A stretch of 6,332 nucleotides of DNA from an uncultured Variovorax sp. (GTDB lineage Bacteria > Pseudomonadota > Gammaproteobacteria > Burkholderiales > Burkholderiaceae): positions 1 through 6,332 of the forward strand of contig CAMLCW010000301.1 of the NCBI GenBank assembly GCA_946478645.1, in the 5' to 3' direction. Both the position numbers and the translations under genes were made by a program. The stretch's first letter is position 1. Each line of letters begins with the position of its first letter. Positions 5,927 through 6,332 of the stretch are shown piece by piece. Below the pieces are notes generated by a model. That model had not been told where the DNA came from. It saw only the letters and a list, made by a program, of their open reading frames with translations, and did no database searches.

Positions 5927-5941
5927 ATCAGCTTTGCTGAT
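5927..5941. promoter_or_regulatory. LysR-type T-N11-A operator candidate
   Basis: A perfect dyad, ATCAGC-TTT-GCTGAT, lies 26 nt upstream of the lysR start in the 117-nt divergent region (5851-5967). T5928 and A5940 are separated by exactly 11 nt inside the dyad, the classic LTTR box. On the plus strand, CTGACA (5915-5920) with a poor -10 GATACA (5939-5944, 18-nt spacing) could be the lysR promoter, with the box between them, which would suit autorepression. On the minus strand, TATTCT (5914-5909) could be the -10 of the DUF1127 promoter, with no good -35, leaving the box near -32. The promoter elements are weak guesses; the dyad is seen directly. Confidence 0.6.
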
Positions 5942-5967
5942 ACACAGAACCCCACCGCGCCACACCG

Positions 5968-6332
5968 ATGCGACACCTCAACCTCGACCAGCTGCGCACG
6001 CTCATCGCCATTGCCGACCTCGGCAGCTTCTCGGCCGCGGCCAAGGCGCTGCACCTGGCGCAGCCCACGGTGAGCCTGCACATCAGCGAGCTCGAAGCGC
6101 GTCTCGGTGCGCCGCTGGTGGTGCGCGGCAACCGCCGCATCGCGCCCACGGCCGCGGGCGCGGCGCTGGTCGAGCGCGGCCGCAAGCTGCTGCGCGACAC
6201 CGACGACGCCATCGAGGCCGTGAAGCGACAGGCCGAAGGCCGGGTGGGGCGCGTGCGGCTCGGCACCTCGACCGGCGTGCTCGTCGACCTGCTGCCGCAG
6301 GTGCTCGAGGCGCTGGGCGCCGAGCATTCGGG
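5968..6332 (+). CDS. LysR-family transcriptional regulator, N-terminal part (partial)
   Basis: The first 121 codons are present, running off the window edge. The N-terminal winged helix-turn-helix is clear: LDQLRTLIAIADLGSFSAAAKALHLAQPTVSLHISELEARLGAPLVVR (6-53), then IAPTAAGAALVERGRKLL (58-75) of the wing and linker helix. The sequence after about residue 94 (GRVRLGTSTGVLVDLLPQVLEAL) starts the periplasmic-binding-protein-like effector domain, as in LysR proteins with a small-molecule co-inducer. The ATG at 5968 gives the canonical distance to the HTH; no strong Shine-Dalgarno is seen. It is divergent from the DUF1127/TPR-like operon with a T-N11-A dyad between, so it probably controls itself and possibly that operon. 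The effector molecule cannot be inferred from the part present. Confidence 0.93.
   Translation, partial: MRHLNLDQLRTLIAIADLGSFSAAAKALHLAQPTVSLHISELEARLGAPLVVRGNRRIAPTAAGAALVERGRKLLRDTDDAIEAVKRQAEGRVGRVRLGTSTGVLVDLLPQVLEALGAEHS

Noticed and set aside
5851..6327. Upstream extension of the DUF1127 frame to 222 residues
   Set aside because: The extension is antisense to lysR and the promoter region. The GTG at 5850 has a strong AAGGAG and gives a normal DUF1127 length.

Overview
The window is very GC-rich and has G/C-biased third codon positions throughout. Gene content and protein style fit a beta-proteobacterium of the Comamonadaceae type (Variovorax-like). That placement is an inference from protein style, not a database result. 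No phage, insertion sequence, CRISPR array, tRNA or rRNA was recognised. The region reads as ordinary chromosome, densely packed with metabolic and regulatory genes.

Left block (1-1974, + strand): the last 44 codons of a glutaryl-CoA dehydrogenase (gcdH) are followed by an intergenic DNA repeat that forms a long imperfect hairpin (154-261). Next come a complete family III (CaiB/BaiF) CoA-transferase (288-1520) and, 13 nt later, a small VOC/glyoxalase-fold protein (1534-1974). The gcdH and CoA-transferase pair suggests glutarate/glutaryl-CoA breakdown: the transferase would make glutaryl-CoA and GcdH would oxidise and decarboxylate it.

Middle block (1984-3967): a four-helix CopD-like membrane protein on the - strand (1984-2442) converges on the VOC gene. 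It diverges, across a 98-nt promoter region holding a palindrome, from a PEP mutase/isocitrate lyase superfamily protein (2541-3368). A GTG-started uracil-DNA glycosylase superfamily protein (3377-3967), with the four-cysteine spacing of an iron-sulphur cluster, follows 8 nt later, so those two genes are probably co-transcribed.

Right block (3964-6332): a 560-residue protein of unknown function on the - strand (3964-5646) has a possible winged-helix N-terminus and TPR-like helices. It lies 12 nt downstream of a DUF1127 small basic protein (5659-5850) in an apparent two-gene operon. Its stop codon overlaps that of the glycosylase in a single CTAG. The pair diverges from a LysR-type regulator (5968 to the window edge). 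The 117-nt divergent region has a perfect ATCAGC-N3-GCTGAT palindrome, which has the T-N11-A form of a LysR-family operator. This LysR / DUF1127 / TPR-like protein locus is the least described part of the window and the best candidate for a new regulatory unit. No clear novel defence or mobile system is visible.
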